Below are positions 1 to 10,200 of a stretch of 64,000 nucleotides of DNA, one piece after another (the first letter of the stretch is position 1; each line of letters starts with the position of its first letter). Location of the stretch: contig CM037595.1 in the NCBI GenBank assembly GCA_021018995.1, positions 96,809,491 to 96,873,490 on the forward strand, written 5' to 3'. Both the position numbers and the translations under genes were made by a program. This DNA is from Chloranthus sessilifolius (taxonomy: Eukaryota; Streptophyta; Magnoliopsida; Chloranthales; Chloranthaceae). The notes beneath the pieces are model-generated. The model saw only the letters and a program-made list of their open reading frames with translations, did no database searches and was not told where the DNA came from.

Positions 1-740
1 TTTTTGCATGGTGTGACGATAAGAAGCTCAAACACAAGACATCTGCAGTAGTTTTTGAAGTCGGGGCATTAAATCATTTCTGAAATATATATGGGTTCGA
101 TTGAGTTCGCTAGATTTTCGGAGAGCAAATTGGTGTTTGTAGGGAGACCAGATAAGTTGAGCTTTCTCCATATTCTTTAAATAGTTTCATTTATATTATA
201 ATATTGAAAATTGTTAAAAAAATTGAATTATATACAGAGAAGAGAGAGAGAGAGATATATAAATTGCATTGATCGATGAATTCTGACCATATGATGAACC
301 CAATCCGAATTCTCCTTAGGGAGTTGCTAAGTGAATGACCAACACCACAAAAATTGTATTGATCGATGAATCCTGATCATATGATGAACACCTTTTTTAG
401 TCAAATTAGGATTGTTTCCCATGTTCTATGTGATTTTCACATCGATGGTTGATCCGATGGTAAGGATTGTTTTTCTGATGCAATTTCTATTGTAGTCGGG
501 CGGGCATTTTATGTGGACGATCGGAAATGGCTATATACAAATAACATATGTAATTTATGGATGGTCCATAGACCATCAGGGTTTCAAGGTGTCTCCAGTT
601 TTGGGAGGATGATATGAACTTAAGATTGAGAGAGGTTTAAGAAACTGATCTAAGGACATATGAGAACGAAGGTGATATATCATATATTGTATCGTACTAG
701 AATAACATAATAGTTTTCTTAAGGGTGAACAACTCAAAAT
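1..740. other. intergenic, no gene seen
   Basis: AT-rich sequence with short imperfect repeats; for example a phrase around 'attgatcgatgaat' occurs near 267 and near 358. No coding motif, RNA gene or clear transposon end was recognised on either strand. Confidence 0.5.
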
Positions 741-838
741 CCAAAAGGGTAATACAAACTGAAGCTAATGCTCCACAATATCTTCACCTCCAAAAGGGTA
801 ATACAAACTGAAGCTAATGCTCCACAATATCTTCACCT
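741..838. repeat. 49-bp perfect tandem duplication
   Basis: Two identical adjacent 49-bp units, 741-789 and 790-838, each beginning ccaaaagggtaatac. The identity points to a recent duplication. A 76-residue ORF overlaps it but shows no recognisable domain. Confidence 0.9.
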
Positions 839-844
839 CAATCT

Positions 845-1221
845 ATTCATTCTCCAACCTATCTGGCTGGCAACTGGTTGGTTCGACCCGATACTCAGCC
901 TGTCCGATTCAGATATTTTACGTGGTCGGGTGAATAAACTCGAACAGTCTATGCGGGTGAGGCATGAGACATCTGACCCGACCTTTAGATTGGGTTGACT
1001 AAGAGGTCAGGTCAGTCCGACCCTATATTATATATAAATATGTATCATGGAAAATAGGGGTTTCTATTCGGTCAAGTTTTCGGGTCGGGGTCAGGTTTTC
1101 AGGTCGGGTGCATCATCAGTTCGGGTCGGGGCTGGTGCAACACTAGGTCAGGTCAGGTTTATGCCATTTTCTTATTTGGGCAGCCAAAATTTTGGCCCTA
1201 CCTGATCCATTGACAGCCCTA
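845..1221. mobile_element. hAT-like terminal fragment rich in GGGTCGGG
   Basis: The stretch is dense in GGTCGGG/GGTCAGGT direct motifs and ends at 1211-1221 with tgacagcccta. In reverse orientation this is TAGGGCTGTCA, a common hAT-type terminus in plants that is followed by such subterminal repeats. No matching opposite terminus or 8-bp target duplication could be fixed, so this is probably a truncated non-autonomous copy. No transposase coding is present. Confidence 0.45.
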
Positions 1222-1734
1222 CTTTATCTAAAGCAACACTTATCTCCGACTTTGAATCATACTCACAAAATTCGCCCTTTGTTTTGAAAAATTCATGAAT
1301 TTAAGTTTCTGCAAATTAGTTCTGAATTATTCGTGATTTTTTAATTTAAAAAGTGCGTTTTTAAAAGTTCTCAAAGAATTCATGAATAATTCCCAATTTT
1401 TTCAATTTTTTTTTTGTAATTTTAAATGTTTTTCAAAATTTATATATTTTTGTCTCCGATTTTTCCTCTGAATAATTCTCTGAACTTGACAGATTTTTTC
1501 AAATTTTAACCTCGTTGAATTATTGCTGAACCCCAACTTGGTGACTATGCTTTGAATTGATAGAAGAACATGCTAATATCCTTAGGCCCCGTTTGGATCC
1601 TGTGACTTCTTAAATCAGAATTTGTTTGTCAGTAATTTTGGTTGTGAATTATTGTCTATTTGGGTAACATTTGGACTTTCTAGTGACTAATAAATTTAGC
1701 GTCTGAAACTCCTAACGACTCATTTGTCTACTAT

Positions 1735-2660
1735 GTGATGGTGTTGAAGAGATGTATAGTAATAGTGGAAAAGGTGGTGGTGATGTGGTTGTGCGGCAGT
1801 GTTGGTATGTGGTTGTTTGGTAGTGGAGGAGGTGTTGGTATGTGGTTGTTTGGTAATGGAGGAGGTGGGGGTGGCGTGACAGTGGTGGACATATGGTGGA
1901 GAAGGTGGTGTGGAGGAAGTTGTAGTGGCGCTGGTGGTGGTGATAGGGAGGAGGAGGTTGTGGTGGTACTGGTGGTGAGTGGAGGAAGTTGGGGTGATGG
2001 TGGTGGTGAGGTGGAGGTTGTGGTGGTGCTGGTGGTGAGTGGAGGATGTTGGGGTGATGGTGGTGGTGAGGTGGAGGTTGTGGTAGTGGTCGTCGTGTTG
2101 TTGGTGAAGTGGAGGAGGTTGCAGTGGAAATGGTGGTGGTGAGGTGGAGGTAGTGGTGAAATGGTGACACTACAAAAATAAGGTGTTTCATCAGCAGCCA
2201 AAAATTGTCACTACTACAACAAGTTTTTTTTGTTAATAGTGGCAGTTTTTTGCTGCCAAAAACTGCCTCTAACAGTCTTATTTTTTTATAGTGTGAGGGA
2301 GAGATGGTGGTGAAGTGGTTGAGGTGGCAGTGGCAGTGGCAGTGGCAATGATCGTGGTGAGGTGGTAGTGGTAGTGGTGGTGGTGAGGTGGAGGAAGTGG
2401 TGATGGTGAACAAGTGAAGTGCTGGTGGTGGTGGTGAAGTCAAAGAAGTTGTGGTGGCAATAGTCGTGGTGAGGTGATACTGGAGGTTGTGGTGGTGGTG
2501 GTGGGGTGGAGCAATTTGTCGTGTGGTACTAGTGGGGAAGTGGAGGTTATGGCGGTTGTGGCCATGGCGAGGGTGATGACGCTAGTAACAATAGTGGTGG
2601 TGGTAAAAAACAAAAAGAAAAAAAGAAAAAATACAAAGCATTAGTGGTGGTGGTAATTGT
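1735..2660. repeat. GTG/GGTGGA-rich minisatellite
   Basis: Degenerate repeats of ggtggtggtgaggtggagg, interrupted at 2168-2293 by a CACTA MITE. The purine/T composition opens long ORFs in several frames: Pro/His/Thr-rich on minus, Val/Gly-rich on plus. These are composition artefacts with no domain, start context or splice structure. Near-exact 60-bp units recur at about 1972-2031 and 2032-2091. Confidence 0.85.
2168..2293. mobile_element. CACTA MITE, 126 bp, TSD TGA
   Basis: It starts CACTACAAAAATAAGG and ends TTATAGTG (a decayed GTAGTG), flanked by TGA on both sides (2165-2167 and 2294-2296). The 3-bp duplication and CACTA terminus are diagnostic of the CACTA (En/Spm) superfamily. The interior carries the 'ggcagttttt..gct' motif shared with the copies at 21990, 26426 and 42678. 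It sits inside the GTG minisatellite. Confidence 0.85.
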
Positions 2661-3089
2661 GTGGTCAAGTGGTGTAAGGATAAGATTTTATCTAAGAGAA
2701 ATTTGTCTTAAATTTTAATGACTAAAATTCCACCTATTTTGAAGGAATAAGAAAATCCTCCTTTTGAATAAAAATGGATACTGTTTTTATCAACCAAAAA
2801 AACAAATTTTCATTGCAGACTTTTTTCTCGAAAAACGAGTCTTGAATTTTTAATGTGGACATCCAAACACCCTACATCCAGATTCCAGACTCTGGAATCC
2901 AGAGTCACTGCCGATATTTACATATTATTTTTGTAACACTTAACTGCTAAATAATATGATGATCTGACGTGGAGAACCCATTCTTACGTGGCGCTTCAGA
3001 TTTAGCCATGGATGAAACCTGAGGTTTTAAATGTCTGCAACAAGGTATCAAAAGCCCTTTTTTTTTCTTTTCAAAAAAGATATTAAAAG

Positions 3090-3240
3090 TCTCCGTTGAA
3101 ATTGAGACGTATCAGCTGAAATCCGATATATATCGGTTGATATATATCAGCGATATCGATACGAGGTACCAATACGTATCGGTTAGGCCGAACACCGATA
3201 CGTATCGGTATGGGCCCATTTTTGATACCTTTGTCTGCAA
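3090..3240. repeat. palindromic GATACGTATCGG cluster
   Basis: A cluster of short self-complementary words (gatacgtatcggt, gatatatatcag, gatatcgatac) ends in tttttgatacct. It resembles the palindrome-rich interior of a small non-autonomous transposon. No TIR or TSD could be fixed. Confidence 0.4.
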
Positions 3241-3392
3241 TGCTTGATAATGTAACAATGCATGAAGGACCCAACACGAGATCAATCAGAAAATAGGAGG
3301 AAGAATGACTCTTTTGACCGTCATTCAAATATAAATCTTACACCATCAATAGTTTGAGATGTGAGTGATCCGTACCGTCAAAGTGATAGATC

Positions 3393-3600
3393 ATAGCATG
3401 GTTCAAAATTTTGGCCATAATCTGAATATTTGGGCCAAAATGTTTTGGTTTCGGTCCCCACCGAAATCGAAACGAAAACTATATTTTCGGATGTTTTTGG
3501 GCCCTTGTAAAGTTTTCGGCTGAAATTTCGGTTCAAAATTTCAGTTTTGGCCCAGCCCAAAACAGAAACAAAACCCGAATTTTTGATCCTTGGATCATAG
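3393..3600. repeat. CGAAATTTCGG-type dispersed repeat, copy 1
   Basis: It begins near 'catggttcaaaattttggcc', contains palindromic words of the form cgaaatttcgg and gtttcggtcccc, and ends 'tttttgatccttggatca'. The copy at about 22736-22950 has the same order of motifs and the same 'ttgatccttggatc' end. This shared architecture marks a dispersed repeat family without coding capacity. Confidence 0.55.
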
Positions 3601-3731
3601 ATTGAATTGCGACATGCCCCCAAATGGTGTGTTAGGGAGCTTTAAATCATCTGATTTGTAGACTATAACATAATCCGTCGTTTTTAGATTTAATAACTGA
3701 TATTAAAGTTCATCAATCTTATGATATATGT

Positions 3732-4868
3732 TGTTGATTTATAAGTGATACTCGCAAGTGCACAATTCAGATCGTAGTAAACAGGTGTAGAGTGCGAGGT
3801 CAAACCCTTAAGGATGTCAGGTAGAAATAAGACAATTAAATCAATGTAAAAAATAAGACAATTAAATCACTATTAAATTCCAATATAATGCTCTTTCAAA
3901 TCCTCTAAACAAAATAGTCAAAACACCCACTGTATTAAAAAATCTAATCACAATGAATTAATGAATCTAAATTTTTAGCATTTGAATGAAAATTATGGTT
4001 CCTAATCACATATCTAAGATTATGGAAAAAATATAATTAATTCTCATATCTCGAATCTATAATTAGATCCCAATAAACGGCAAAAGCACATTAATCCACA
4101 CAAGTATTTACTAAAATACCAATATATGGATGAATCCTCATATGAGATTTATTCGATCCTAAAACTCTAAATGATTAGACACACATTTCAACACATAACT
4201 TAGAATAAAATAAAATAAAATAAAAACAATCCATTAAAATACCGGAATGGAATCTCCAAATAGCTCCACAAAACAACTTTAATCCACGAAATTGCTATGA
4301 TTAGTCTCTAATATAATTTTAAAAAAATAATCAGTGCTAATCCCCTTTCTATAAGGATAAAAATGATAGAAAAATAGAAGGAATTGATAAAGACAATGTA
4401 AAAAAGAGCACTCTCCAACCCTAACTCTCACTTTCCCTTTTATAGGGTTCTCCTCTAAGCCTATTATTTTTCCACTTAAATTTGAATTTCAAAATCTTAT
4501 TCCCAATGACTTAAATTGGTCGATCGATTCTGATATGAACAATATGCACATATTTTTTCTATAACCCTTGATCGATCGATTTTTCTTTCGACAAAGAGCT
4601 CCAATTTAAATGAGTTTTGTACTGTAAAATTTGATCAATCGAATTGAATACTCGATTGATCGATTTTCCTCAAATTCTGTGCGAAGTGCTCCCTTGGGTC
4701 CATATTTCGAGTGAATGTCTTCATTATGCTCCTTTATGTTCTAGAGTTAGATCTAAAGGGTCGATTTCTCCAAAAATCATCAAATCTCTACAAAATCATT
4801 AAATTACTCTCATCGGCCTGCTAAGTGTGCATTTTAGAGTGTGAAATATCATATTTCAACACTTATCA
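3732..4868. mobile_element. probable solo LTR or LTR fragment
   Basis: The left end tgatttataagtg and right end cacttatca are inverted and give the TG...CA termini of an LTR of about 1.14 kb. The opening phrase 'gtgatactcgcaagtgcac' is one met repeatedly in plant LTRs. GATCGATCGATT words occur at 4530-4680. The 5-bp flanks do not match and no gag or pol coding adjoins it, so it may be a fragment. Confidence 0.45.
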
Positions 4869-4931
4869 GTATAGGCATGTTTCCTTGCGTTGTGAGATTC
4901 CAAATCCTTTACACATCATCTTAGTGTTTAA

Positions 4932-5720
4932 GGGCATGCTTGGTTTTAAGGGAAACAAGGGAAAATAAGGAAAAACTCATATGAGACAAATGAATTGCCG
5001 AGATTTTCATTGTTTGGATGACATCCGAAAGGTCGGAAATTATCTTCGCATTTTCTATCAAAATCCGAGAACATATGCCGAGGGGATCCCCTGATTTTCT
5101 ATCTTCCGACCCTTCAGACTTCACATCCGTACGATTCTTTTCACCCGTTTAGTAATACCACACAATTTTTTCACGGACGAAAATCATTGACTAATTTAAA
5201 TCAGACGATGGAGATTGTTGTTTTTTTTCAATCTTCCTTATGATAGATCTTAAGATCATGTGCCCTTATCAGACGGTCTGATGTTGATTCTATATGACAC
5301 ACATCCCTAAAAATCAGAGGTAAAGCCACGTTATGACTTGATGGTCAATTGACAACCCAAGCTTTCTAAAAATTCGTTACTAAGTTTTAGGGGTCCTAAT
5401 TTATATTATTGGATTCTCATCCATCCAAAATTATCTTGACCACTCAAAATTATCAAAAATCTTCAAATAATTTTTTTAGTTTGGACGATCTTTTGTAATA
5501 TTATGACTATTTTTTTGTTAGGATTTGTTGTTTTCCTACAATTTCCTACATATGTATCCAAATACAGAATTTGATTAATCTCGCATTTTCCCAGTTAGTA
5601 AGTGGAAAATAAAGGGAAACAAAGGAATCCCATGATTTCCTACACTTACGTATCAATGAGAAAATATATGAATATTATTTTAGTTTCTCACATTTCACGT
5701 ATATTTATCCAAACAGACCC
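4932..5720. mobile_element. PIF/Harbinger-like non-autonomous element, TSD TAA
   Basis: The termini GGGCATGCTTGG and CCAAACAGACCC are inverted, flanked by TAA at 4929-4931 and 5721-5723. A TWA trinucleotide duplication with GTTTGG-type termini fits the PIF/Harbinger group. The 789-bp interior has no transposase. It includes, around 5195-5310, the 'tttaaatcagacgatggaga' core found in many other elements of this window. Confidence 0.6.
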
Positions 5721-5807
5721 TAAATGTCATTCAGGAGCCATTATCCATTAGCTATGTTTGTTAACTTGGAATTCAACTCTTGGAAGTGAATTAACAATTT
5801 AATACTC

Positions 5808-5875
5808 ACTTCGAATTCAATTCACGTGGAAATGATACTTCTACTTCGAATTCAATTCACGTGGAAATGATACTT
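5808..5875. repeat. short tandem duplication, about 33-bp unit
   Basis: The phrase 'cttcgaattcaattcacgtg' followed by 'gaaatgatactt' occurs twice in direct succession without change. It lies between two MITEs and has no coding context. Confidence 0.75.
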
Positions 5876-5939
5876 CTCTTATTTGATTATGCTGTGTGAA
5901 AAGTGACTTTTCTATAATTACAATTCCACTGTTTGATTA

Positions 5940-6186
5940 GGCCATGTTTGGCAATCATTCTCCAAAAAATACTTTCTAAGTAAAAAATGTTGGGTGAGAA
6001 GCACATTTCATCCGAAGACATGACCGTCTCTGACCGGAAATGATGCATTAAGAAGCTGGCCAATGCTACTTCTCACACGCCATGTTCAACTTGTGATAAG
6101 ACTTTTTTGAGAAGTAGCTAGCATGCAAACCACCTCTTCATAGCACCTTAAAAGTGCTTTTTGGAGAAGGGCACCCAAACAAGACC
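5940..6186. mobile_element. Tourist-like MITE, 247 bp, TSD TTA
   Basis: The left end GGCCATGTTTGGCAATCATT continues to ctccaaaaa. The right end, read on the other strand, is GGTCTTGTTTGGGTGCCCTT and also runs to ctccaaaaa. Both ends are flanked by TTA (5937-5939 and 6187-6189). Length, TIRs and the TTA duplication fit a Tourist/Harbinger MITE. A 65-residue minus ORF overlapping it is spurious. Confidence 0.7.
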
Positions 6187-6460
6187 TTAGATTCTTTGGA
6201 AAATAAATTTTAGTGAAATTGGAAAAGAGTATTTTCAGAAAATGTAAATGAAAGAAAAATAAATAAATTTTAAGATACTCCATTCCAATTATTTTTAATG
6301 ACTATTTTGCCCATGGAATTGGCACTGCAACATATATATGAGTGAAGCTGAAGATTAAGTATGATGGAATTTGTGAGTGGAAGTGAATCCCACGTTGGGG
6401 TCACACATCAATTCACTTCTACACTTTTAAATTCTTATTGTACAAAAAAAAAAGTGAAGC

Positions 6461-6516
<56 letters not shown>
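6461..6516. repeat. (GT)n(GA)n microsatellite
   Basis: A compound dinucleotide tract: about 10 GT units followed by about 18 GA units, immediately left of the TRIM at 6526. Confidence 0.95.
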
Positions 6517-6518
<2 letters not shown>

Positions 6519-6525
6519 TGCATTA

Positions 6526-6835
6526 TGAGCCTAACTCAATCTAAAAAAATCGGCTTGTAAGGTGAGGTTTGCCAAAGATATAAAGAACCAAAAAGGGCCA
6601 GTTCACAGCCGATGTGGGGCAAATCCAACATGCCCCTGCACATGTTGACGAGATTGAGCTAAATCACGTGGACAAGAAATGGGTGACGTGAGGAGAAAGA
6701 ACGACTCAAATACTATGGTAAGAAATCCAATGGGCCTAACTCAACCTCACAAAACCGACTTGTAAGGTGAGGTTTGCCCAAGATATAAAGAGCCAAGAAG
6801 GGCCAGCCCACAACCGATGTGAGACAAATCCAACA
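6526..6835 (-). mobile_element. TRIM retroelement, copy 1
   Basis: Two 105-bp direct repeats (6526-6630 and 6731-6835) surround a 100-bp interior. Each runs TG(A/G)GCCTAACTCAA...ATCCAACA. Read on minus, a purine tract ending GGGGCA precedes TGTTGGAT, so it is probably minus-oriented. The flanks catta/tatta match in 4 of 5 bases. The total of 310 bp and lack of coding fit a terminal-repeat retrotransposon in miniature. A second copy lies at 47787-48103. No tRNA primer site is convincing. Confidence 0.6.
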
Positions 6836-6839
6836 TATT

Positions 6840-7207
6840 ATAGCTAAGGCATCATCTTTCTTGCCATGACATGTGTGAAATATGATGAAACAACCAATTT
6901 TATGTTTGAAGCGACTCTCCTGCACTGCATGTATACAGACTGCCAAACAGGCCGTAGATTATCGAGAATTCATATATCCCTTATCAGTGTATGGGCAACT
7001 ATCTCTTGAGCACAGGCATAGGCTTGTCCTCAATGGGAAAATGAAACACCTAACAACGCATCTTCACAGACCAAGAATTACAAGATCATCCCTTTCATTC
7101 TTGAGTGACAGAGGGATTGTACCCGTGAATAGCTATTGGAACCAATTTAAATTAAGGTATGGAAAAATGGTGTTACCTGTTTTGAGTTGTTGATCATATT
7201 AAGACAA
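6840..7207. other. 3' flank / probable 3' UTR of GOS12-like gene
   Basis: The region lies between the TRIM and the stop codon of the minus-strand SNARE gene. A 103-residue plus-strand ORF here has no recognisable domain and lies antisense to the probable 3' UTR. No canonical AATAAA was identified on minus. Confidence 0.4.
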
Positions 7208-10200
7208 TTATTTCGAGATCCAGTAAATAATGAGGAACAATGTACATGCTGCAATAACAGCTGAGAGAACTAGCGTGTCCTTTGATTTCTTCCGCTTTAT
7301 TGCTCCTGCATACAGAAGATCAAATGGAAGTAACGAGTGAAAACGAATCATGACTAAGCATCAATCTCCCAGAAAATAGTTGAGGCAAGAGGCACACCTA
7401 GTAGACTGCGGATAATTGGGAATCGGTCGCTCAACTGCTTTACTTTTCCTTGAATTTCTGCGAATGCATTTCTTTGAGCTGCCAACACTCCTTTAATTGT
7501 CTCCCCTTGATCTGTTATGTCGTCAATCTGCCAAAAAAACATGCATTCTTGTTGGTTTTGCTCATCCTACATATTTCGAACACAATTAAATAAATCTGGA
7601 ATAAAAACTCATTAATTTCCATTTTCTGAAAAGAAAAAGAAAAAATGTTTTATCACCCAGTTAGGTTTTTTGCCAATATTTTCAGCCTATAATGGAAAAA
7701 AGAGAAGATCAACTTATAACCCAGTTATTAAAATTAAAATTTGTTTTAACCCTACTTTTCCCATTTTCTTTTTTAATATAACAATAAATAAGGACTACAA
7801 GGTTGTCATGAACCACAGTAAGTACAATTAAGTAAAAGTAGTATTCATAAAAGGAGAATTTTAGGAAAGAGGACAGTGTCATATTGGCAACTCAATGTCC
7901 CACAATGTTATCTGTCACCTTTTGATTAGAAAAAACAGGTTTATGACCATAGCACGAGGGACCACAATGTTTTAAAATTTAAAAATATATAAAGGTGTTC
8001 CAATCTAACACCATCACGAAGGGAGTGAACTCTGCTGCACACTTTTCAGCTTTGTTTGAGGACAACAATCCATACGGCCTCAAATATAAGACTTAATACT
8101 AAATAATAAAAATAGTTTTCTTTATGGAAACTAACGAAAAAAATGATGGTTGCTCTTTTGATCGTTTTTTTAAAGGCGTATATATCTTTCAAACATGAAT
8201 TTTCACCTCTTTAACCACCAAATATCATTTTATGTAACTATAGTTTTACCTGAGTGATACTTCCATGTATCGATGCACGCTCCCTTAACAAATTTGGCAC
8301 TGATTGAGAACTCCCTGATGCCTGTACTTGGAAAATTAGTCAATCCAATCAAGCCATGGAACACTGAATACCAAGATGCATGTGTGTGAATTCTCATCAT
8401 AACTGTGAACCAACCTTGTATTCATTTATGTCATTACGCACAGAAGTAAGGAGATCAGCATGCTCCCTTATTGATATTATGTTGCCCCTGGTACGCTTGA
8501 ACTCCTGTATACGCAGTATAACATGCAAACAGAGGTTAAACACGTAACTTCATGATTTTTTAATTTTTTGTCAGTAAACACAGAACTTCATGATGATGTC
8601 ACATATAATTATGGGAGCGCATGATAAAATAAAAAATCATTATGATGTCATGACATAAGTATAACTATGGGAGCAAATACATTCTAGTACTTGAAAAATC
8701 ACAATTCCCAAACAATAATATAGAAAGCTTTCAAGAAAAAAATGAAAGCTTTGGCGGTTACAGTGGACTAGCGCGCTATAATTCTTTATCAGATTCAAGC
8801 CATGTGATAATTCTGTAGGAAAGAGGGAGCTTTTATGGTCAAATCTTATTACCGGATGATGGCGAGTCGACCGTTGATTAGATGGAGTTGGGCTGGTTTA
8901 TGGAGGGCGCCTGTGCCCCCCAAAGTGCGTTTTTTCTCATGGCCCCTGATGAGAGAGAGAATTCTCATGATTGATCAGCTGATTAGGAGGGGAAAAGACC
9001 TCCCTAACATTTGCATCATGTACTTGCAAGCGGAAGAATCGTCGGCACGTCTATTTCTACACTGCTGGGTGGCTGACAAAATCTGGGGAGTTATTCTCAA
9101 GTCGTTTGATATGAGGTGGGTTCAATCGGAAAACGTCTCTCAACAGTTTTTAGCATGGTCCGAAGTTTGCTTGGAGGGAGAGAGGGGGACCTTTTGGAGG
9201 ATCAGTTTCTTCGCAGTCTTATGGTGTGTGTGTGGCTTGAGAGAAACGTCCATATTTTCAATCGGAGACGGCGCCCTATTGGGATGATTTTGAAGGATGT
9301 CCAGGACATCATGTGCTGTTGGATGGCTTTGGGTAAGGAGGGGGTTGGTGCGGTTCCTCTTGCATGGGATCCGGGGTAGAGCCCGCGGGGTTGCTATCCT
9401 TTTTCTTCAATGTTTCTGTTTTTTGGCTTTCTCCTTTTCGCTGTGGTTTTTTGCTCGCCGACTGTCAATGTGGTCACGAGCCTCTTTGGTAGGGGTGGGT
9501 GTTTTTGTTTTCTCAATGCCTCGCTGTTTTTTAATACAATTTCAAACCATTACCGATAAAAAAAAAAAAAAAAAAAAAGATAAAATCAAACATCATGATG
9601 ATGTCATGATATAACTATGGGAGCACATGCATTCTAGTACTTGAAAAATCACAATTCCCAAACATTAATATAGAAAGCTTTCAAGAAAAAGATGAAAGCT
9701 TTGGGACCAGAGCTCTATAATTCTTTATGAGAGTCAAGCCATGTGATTAAATCAAACATCACACATAGAAGCCTGTATTCATTCAGTTTGAGGTCTTAAA
9801 GACTTCTCATTGAGCTTATCCACGTTTCTCCAAATTTATTGATATCCACATTGAGTTCTTCACCCTTGTTTAGCAGCTCAAGATGCATGTTGTCTAGATT
9901 CTCCACCTCCTATACTGTTAGCAAACACAAGGTAAATAAGCATAGTAATTTAGGACATGTAGGACAGGAAAAGTACAAACTCTGAAACCTTAGGGCCAAA
10001 TAGGTGGGTTCTTTTTTTTTTTTGATCGGTAGGTGGGTTCTTCTTTGTATTCTAGTAACTGGTGTTCATAAACATATGGTATTGGGAAGACTAGTTCTAT
10101 AGAAGTAGAACATGCTTTACGTTGTGTTTGGCATAGCTCTCTGCTAGAGCAAGGTTTTCCTGCTTTAGTAGGTTCCCTTTCTCTTTGCTAAATCCCTGCC

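Larger units (their letters stand above)
1585..2871. mobile_element. candidate TIR element enclosing a minisatellite
   Basis: The left end (GGCCCCGTTTGGATCC, from 1585) and right end (reverse complement GGGTGTTTGGATGTCC, ending 2871) form an imperfect inverted pair of the 'GTTTGG' type seen in Tourist/Harbinger-like elements. The flanking trinucleotides (TTA left, TAC right) do not match, so the boundaries are tentative. The interior is almost wholly the GTG-rich minisatellite plus a nested CACTA MITE. No transposase was seen. Confidence 0.35.

Noticed and set aside
1712..2443. Long minus-strand ORFs (243 and 156 aa) and a plus-strand 135-aa ORF
   Set aside because: They are Pro/His/Thr- or Val/Gly-rich translations of the GTG minisatellite, overlap on both strands, and show no domain or gene structure.
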